DNA of 63,475 bases from CAVTUU01 sp045804965. GTDB lineage: Bacteria > Chloroflexota > Chloroflexia > Thermomicrobiales > UBA6265. Shown here in pieces: positions 60,059 through 63,475 of the stretch (positions are counted from its first letter, which is position 1; the number at the start of each line of letters is the position of its first letter). Under the pieces are notes generated by a model that saw nothing but the letters and a program-made list of their open reading frames with translations, had not been told where the DNA came from and did not search any database. A program made the translations under genes and the position numbers. The stretch spans positions 1 through 63,475 of the forward strand of contig JBJMMD010000007.1 in assembly GCA_045804965.1 (NCBI GenBank), read 5' to 3'.

Positions 60059-60673
60059 CTAGCAGCCGTATGGCAGACCCATGGACGGCCGGACCGCACA
60101 AGTTTGAAAATCGTCGACACCGGCCGGTAGATTAGATGGCGCCACACCCCAGTCGAGCGTCGACGCGGGTCCGCCGACCAGGCCGCACAGATCGGTCTGC
60201 AGCACGGTCGTCACGAGCACTTGGATCGCGTCAACCGGGTTGTCGGTCAGATCAAAGTCCGCGCGGGCGAGTGAAACGGTGACCGCTTTCGGCGTACCGG
60301 TTCCGAAATGCAGCAGCAGATCGGTGACCCAAGCCTTACGTTGAAATTGGTCAGTCGTACGCGTGTAGAACCCGTCGTACCCGTAGGACGAATCGTCGAG
60401 ACCGTTTCCAATCGCGCCCGTGAACGAGACGCGCTGGCTCTCGAGGGCTTCACGGCCGGGGTACTCTTCGATGACTTGATACGAGCTCTTGACCAGGTAG
60501 CTGGTGGTGAGGTCGAGACCGGGGCAAGTCGCCGCCAGCGTGTCCTCTTGACTTGTCGTGTCGGTCCATTCGTGCACGCCTTCCGCCCCAGCCTCGAAAT
60601 GGCTGAAGCCGGCGGCGATGAACGCGAACAAGAAACCGACGAGGAGGAGACGAGGATAGGTGTGCGAGTGCAT
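60059..60673 (-). CDS. Secreted array protein 3
   Basis: AAGGGGACTTCA precedes ATG 60673. At 204 residues this is the shortest member: signal TYPRLLLVGFLFAFIAAGFS, CPGLDLTTSYLVKSSYQVIE, the core VSFTGAIGNGLDDSSYGYDG and LLLHFGTGTPKAVTVSLARA, DLCGLVGGP and a short tail TCAVRPSMGLPYGC. It has neither of the two exchanged tails nor the HTENS hinge. Function unknown. Confidence 0.7.
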   Translation of the reverse strand: MHSHTYPRLLLVGFLFAFIAAGFSHFEAGAEGVHEWTDTTSQEDTLAATCPGLDLTTSYLVKSSYQVIEEYPGREALESQRVSFTGAIGNGLDDSSYGYDGFYTRTTDQFQRKAWVTDLLLHFGTGTPKAVTVSLARADFDLTDNPVDAIQVLVTTVLQTDLCGLVGGPASTLDWGVAPSNLPAGVDDFQTCAVRPSMGLPYGC

Positions 60674-60744
60674 TGAAGTCCCCTTTGCGCGGACACTCTG
60701 TCCGCAATCGAGTCCAAAGATCGAGAGACTAGGTCGAGCCCTGC

Positions 60745-60768
60745 CCGGCAGACGCATGCGTCTGCCGG
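60745..60768 (-). terminator. Hairpin H4 after array gene 4
   Basis: CCGGCAGACGC pairs perfectly with GCGTCTGCCGG around AT (a folded loop of GCATGC is likely), 18 bases beyond the stop at 60787. Confidence 0.65.
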
Positions 60769-60786
60769 ACAACGACAGGCGATGAC

Positions 60787-61488
60787 CTAGCAGTTGTAGG
60801 CCGGGTCCATGCGCGGTTGATCGCAGGGCGCAGCCGACTGGCTGGGATCGAGGTTCTGAAGCGGCTCGTTCGTGTCGATGTTCTGCGGTGCCGCGCCCTT
60901 GATGGTCGCGGACGCTCCGAACATGCTGCAGAGATCCACGTGCAACACGTTCGGCACGATCGCCTGAACGACAGCCAGAGGGTTGTCTACAAGTTCGATC
61001 CCGGCCTGTTCAAACGGAACGGTGAACTGGCCAGGCTCGCCGCTTGCCCACGATACGGAGAGCCGGTCGGGTGAGGTGCCTGCGAACGAAACCGAGAATT
61101 GGCCGGGCGTGCCCACTTCGAATCGCAGCAGGAGATCGGAGAACGTCGTCTTGCCTTGGTCGAAGTTCGCCAGGCGCGTGTAGTGACCGTCGTAGGCGTA
61201 GGACTTCCCGGTTTTGGCATTGCCAATCGCGCCCGCGAAGCTGACTTCTCGACGCTCGACGACCGTATGGCCGGTGTGATACTCGACAATGTGATACGCG
61301 CGATCGGCGGTGTAGCTCGTCGTGATCGCAAAGCCCTTGCAGGCCTGGACGAGGACGTTCTCCTCGCTGATCGTGTTCGATGAATCAGCCGAAGACGCCG
61401 CCGCGTCCTTGTGGTGGATCGAGCCTGCGGCGATGAGCGCGAACATGAAACCGACGAGTAGGAGCCGTGGAATCGGGTGTGAGCGCAT
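60787..61488 (-). CDS. Secreted array protein 4
   Basis: GGAGACCTTC precedes ATG 61488. The 233-residue protein has the signal PIPRLLLVGFMFALIAAGSI, CKGFAITTSYTADRAYHIVE, the core VSFAGAIGNAKTGKSYAYDG and LRFEVGTPGQFSVSF, and an insert that repeats the last strand (SGEPGQFTVPF), so a strand has been duplicated. DLCSMFGA and the tail AAPCDQPRMDPAYNC follow. The tail is the type found in array protein 1. Function unknown. Confidence 0.7.
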   Translation of the reverse strand: MRSHPIPRLLLVGFMFALIAAGSIHHKDAAASSADSSNTISEENVLVQACKGFAITTSYTADRAYHIVEYHTGHTVVERREVSFAGAIGNAKTGKSYAYDGHYTRLANFDQGKTTFSDLLLRFEVGTPGQFSVSFAGTSPDRLSVSWASGEPGQFTVPFEQAGIELVDNPLAVVQAIVPNVLHVDLCSMFGASATIKGAAPQNIDTNEPLQNLDPSQSAAPCDQPRMDPAYNC

Positions 61489-61550
61489 GAAGGTCTCCTC
61501 ATGGTGGACGCTCGCGCGTCCGTATTCCATCTCAGTGACGAGGGTTCCCG

Positions 61551-61578
61551 CCCAGCAGGCGCAAGAGCGCCTGCTGGG
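61551..61578 (-). terminator. Hairpin H5 after array gene 5
   Basis: CCCAGCAGGCGC pairs perfectly with GCGCCTGCTGGG around AAGA, 24 bases beyond the stop at 61603. Confidence 0.65.
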
Positions 61579-61602
61579 TCAGGACCTAGCGGCGACTCAG
61601 TC

Positions 61603-62340
61603 CTAGCAAGGCTGACCCGGCGGCGAGGTGTCGCAGGGATCGAGTTCGGACCAATTCGTCATGGTGTCAGCGGCCGCCGGTTCCACCTCGGCACTTTGGA
61701 GCGGCTGGCTGGGGTCGCTGATCATGTCGTCTTCCAGCGGGTAATTCGCTGGCAGAATGACTGGCTGCGGCAGCGTCGAGTTCTCGGTGTGGACGTTAGC
61801 GGTGGTCGGTGGCATCGGCGCGTAGTCAGCGACGATGGAGCCCGCGAACAGACCGCAGAGATCCCGCTGCAAGACGTTGGGAACGATGGCCTGGACGACC
61901 GCTGGCGGGCTGTCCACCAGTTTGAAGTCGACTTTCGCCAGCGAAACGGAGAACTGTCCGGGCGTGCCCGCTCCGAACCGCAGTTGCAGGTTCGAGATCG
62001 AATTCGTGCCCTTGTCGAGGTCGGCAACGGTCGTGTAGTGACCGTCGTAGGCGTAGGACAGTCCCGTCTTGGAGTTGGCCATAGCGCCGGTGAAGTCGAC
62101 CTGCTGGCGCTCAATGACCACTTCGTGCGCGTACTCTTCGATGAGGTTGTGCACGCGGTTGACGGTGTAGCTGGTTGTGATGCCGAAGCCGTCACAACTA
62201 TGGACCAGCTGAGCCTCGGGGCTCGACGTATCGGTCCACGTAGTCCGCTCAGCCGCGCCGGCCGGCTTAAGCAGCACGACCGCCATCAGGGCGAATGTCA
62301 GTCCGGCAAACAGAAGACGCAGAATCGAGTGTGAATGCAT
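61603..62340 (-). CDS. Secreted array protein 5 (first in transcription order)
   Basis: GGAGACTTCA precedes ATG 62340. The 245-residue protein has the signal SILRLLFAGLTFALMAVVLL, CDGFGITTSYTVNRVHNLIE, the core VDFTGAMANSKTGLSYAYDG and LRFGAGTPGQFSVSLAKVDF, DLCGLFAGS, the hinge VHTENSTLP and the long tail also found in array protein 2. As the first gene it should be nearest to the promoter in 62341–62542. That gap holds two further GC inverted repeats (CAGCCGGCGG/CCGCCGGCTG and GCCGGGGG/CCCCCGGC). Function unknown. Confidence 0.7.
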   Translation of the reverse strand: MHSHSILRLLFAGLTFALMAVVLLKPAGAAERTTWTDTSSPEAQLVHSCDGFGITTSYTVNRVHNLIEEYAHEVVIERQQVDFTGAMANSKTGLSYAYDGHYTTVADLDKGTNSISNLQLRFGAGTPGQFSVSLAKVDFKLVDSPPAVVQAIVPNVLQRDLCGLFAGSIVADYAPMPPTTANVHTENSTLPQPVILPANYPLEDDMISDPSQPLQSAEVEPAAADTMTNWSELDPCDTSPPGQPC

Positions 62341-62542
62341 TGAAGTCTCCTCATGGTGGACGTCGCAGCGTCCACTCCCCATTCCAGTGATCGGATCGTG
62401 CAGCCGGCGGCAAAGAACGCTGGGCTTGGATGGTGGAACCGCCGGCTGCTGCCACGGGTTGGGACATCGTTGTCCCGCTGTTGGATGCCGGGGGACGTCG
62501 TTGGCCCCCGGCACCAGGACCGTCGTGAACGGAGCGTCGAGA
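62341..62542. promoter_or_regulatory. Upstream region of the array with two GC inverted repeats
   Basis: CAGCCGGCGG (about 62400) pairs with CCGCCGGCTG (about 62440), and GCCGGGGG with CCCCCGGC near 62488–62512. It lies between the first array gene and a small gene on the same strand and probably holds the array promoter or a leader. Confidence 0.4.
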
Positions 62543-62740
62543 TCAGAGCAGATGCGCAACTGCAGACCTCATCGCCCCGACGAGCGCCCAACGCGGTCGG
62601 GTGACCCGCTGCGGTGGCCGCGCCTTCTGAGAGCTCAAGCGCGCTTCCTTGGCGAGGGAATTCCGTTCTGCCTCGGCTAGCAACTCGCGCTGGCGCTCCC
62701 GTGCGAGGTCGAAAAGAAGATGAGGATGAACCGAGTACAT
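62543..62740 (-). CDS. Small basic helical protein
   Basis: AGGAGGG lies seven bases before ATG 62740. The 65-residue product begins MYSVHPHLLFDLARERQREL, continues as a charged helix (LAEAERNSLAKEARL) and has a basic end (RPPQRVTRPRWALVGAMRSA). Small proteins starting 'MY.HP.L..DLARER' are widespread in GC-rich bacteria; their role is unknown. It is divergent from the XRE gene and lies upstream of the array on the same strand. Confidence 0.6.
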   Translation of the reverse strand: MYSVHPHLLFDLARERQRELLAEAERNSLAKEARLSSQKARPPQRVTRPRWALVGAMRSAVAHLL

Positions 62741-63040
62741 TGCGTTACCCTCCTGTAGCGCTTCATTGCGCTTGGCGATCGCGCTCATCCGACTGCGCGC
62801 CCCACCGTTTGCGGCCTTTGGGAACCGGTGCGTCCCCGTTTCGTTGTGCCGCTGAGCACCGTCTTTGGCACGTCTCCAGTCTCTGATCTGGGGTCGCCAA
62901 CAACCACGCGCAACGCGAACGCGTCACAAACGCGTTACCCACGCAGTGCGAAAGTTCCGGTTGCGGACGAGCGAGGCGGGGAGTAGGATCACGGGGCCGG
63001 TGAGCGACATAATCACCGGATGGGTTCGGGGAGAGGACAC

Positions 63041-63475
63041 ATGGCGACGGCGGCCAATCGACCACCGGAGGCTTCGCCGTTCGGCGCGAAATTACGTGAC
63101 CTGCGGATTGCGGCCGGGCTGACGCAGGAAGAGTTAGCCGAGCGCACGGGCCTCAGCGTGCGCGGCATCAGCGACCTCGAGCGCGGTGCCCGCAGTCACC
63201 CCCATTTCGAAACGGTTCGCCTCGTCGCCGACGCGCTCGACTTGGAACCCAGCAAACGGGCCGAACTTGTCGCCGCCGCGCGCCCTTCGACCGGGACCAC
63301 AAGCGCCGCCGTCGCGCCGCCGCCGCTCACCGTTATCAGCAGCCTGCCGATTCCGGCGACCCGGCTGATCGGCCGCGAGCAAGAGATCGAAGAAGCCGTT
63401 CATCTGCTCGATCACGGCGAGTTGCGGTTGCTGACGCTCACCGGCCAAGGTGGTGTCGGCAAGACCCGGCTGGCG
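63041..63475 (+). CDS. XRE-HTH – STAND ATPase regulator, cut by the window end
   Basis: GGGGAGAGG precedes ATG 63041. The visible 145 residues hold an XRE helix-turn-helix (FGAKLRDLRIAAGLTQEELA, ERTGLSVRGISDLERGAR), a linker, then the STAND ATPase start (ATRLIGREQEIEEAVHLL) and Walker A (LTGQGGVGKTRLA). In whole proteins a helical repeat region follows. The XRE domain takes the place that the C-terminal LuxR domain has in the product at 26289. The gene continues beyond the window. Confidence 0.9.
   Translation, partial: MATAANRPPEASPFGAKLRDLRIAAGLTQEELAERTGLSVRGISDLERGARSHPHFETVRLVADALDLEPSKRAELVAAARPSTGTTSAAVAPPPLTVISSLPIPATRLIGREQEIEEAVHLLDHGELRLLTLTGQGGVGKTRLA

Noticed and set aside
1..63475. 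tRNA, rRNA, CRISPR arrays and classical riboswitches
   Set aside because: Looked for by eye on both strands; no cloverleaf ending, rRNA core motif, spacer-repeat array or known riboswitch core was recognised. A covariance-model scan would be needed to exclude them.

Overview
The window is GC-rich, gene-dense bacterial DNA. I infer a member of the Chloroflexota, probably of Thermomicrobia/Sphaerobacter type. The grounds are indirect: alpha/beta-hydrolase–cyclase–LuxR fusions, STAND-ATPase regulators, Thr/Pro-rich secreted proteins, twin-arginine leaders of the SRR(T/R)xLK type and many small one-helix proteins. No rRNA, tRNA or CRISPR array was seen.

Layout. 1–2.8 kb: small secreted or membrane proteins, a lone receiver domain whose phospho-acceptor Asp is Glu, and two Thr/Pro-rich proteins with LPxTG-like tails (one frameshifted). 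3.0–6.4 kb: a molybdate group (ModA, molbindin, a frameshifted molybdopterin-fold protein, a leaderless ModA-like protein, a frameshifted PadR regulator). 6.7–12.9 kb: small proteins, a VOC protein, a decayed IS630 element, a DUF4232 protein and a truncated copy of an M23 peptidase. 13.1–17.5 kb: a 1459-residue secreted protein with 13 Cys-paired SpaA/Cna-B-like repeats. 19.1–24.5 kb: a sugar ABC transporter (binding protein and two permeases) followed by a LmbE/PIG-L deacetylase. 24.6–30.5 kb: three LuxR-type regulators in a row. 31–36.8 kb: an Ig-like secreted protein, a BenE-type transporter, MetY and the intact M23 peptidase. 37.3–41.1 kb: a third LPxTG-like protein, a DsrE-family gene with an in-frame TGA at a Cys position (selenocysteine candidate), small membrane genes, GNAT and SRAP. 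41.2–48.5 kb: a phage-derived cassette (portal, connector-like protein, MuF-type fragment, 601-residue structural-like protein, amidase, holin-like protein) without capsid, terminase or integrase. 49–54.2 kb: an MFS exporter, a YceI protein and an OmpR-type two-component system sharing a promoter architecture. 54.5–62.3 kb, minus strand: a second phage-type amidase, two SnoaL–cupin proteins and a tandem array of five related secreted proteins, each followed by a GC-rich hairpin. The right edge cuts an XRE–STAND ATPase gene.

How the parts work together. The molybdate genes look like a scavenging and storage set whose ModB/ModC partners are elsewhere. The sugar ABC genes plus LmbE suggest uptake and deacetylation of an N-acetylated saccharide. 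The two-component system probably controls itself and the YceI gene through TTCYCAG direct repeats. The most unusual items are the Sec-candidate DsrE, the five-paralogue array with exchanged C-terminal tails and conserved hairpins, the Cys-paired SpaA giant and the capsid-less phage cassette. Several genes carry single frameshifts (1.9, 4.5, 5.9 kb), so either local decay or assembly error must be kept in mind.
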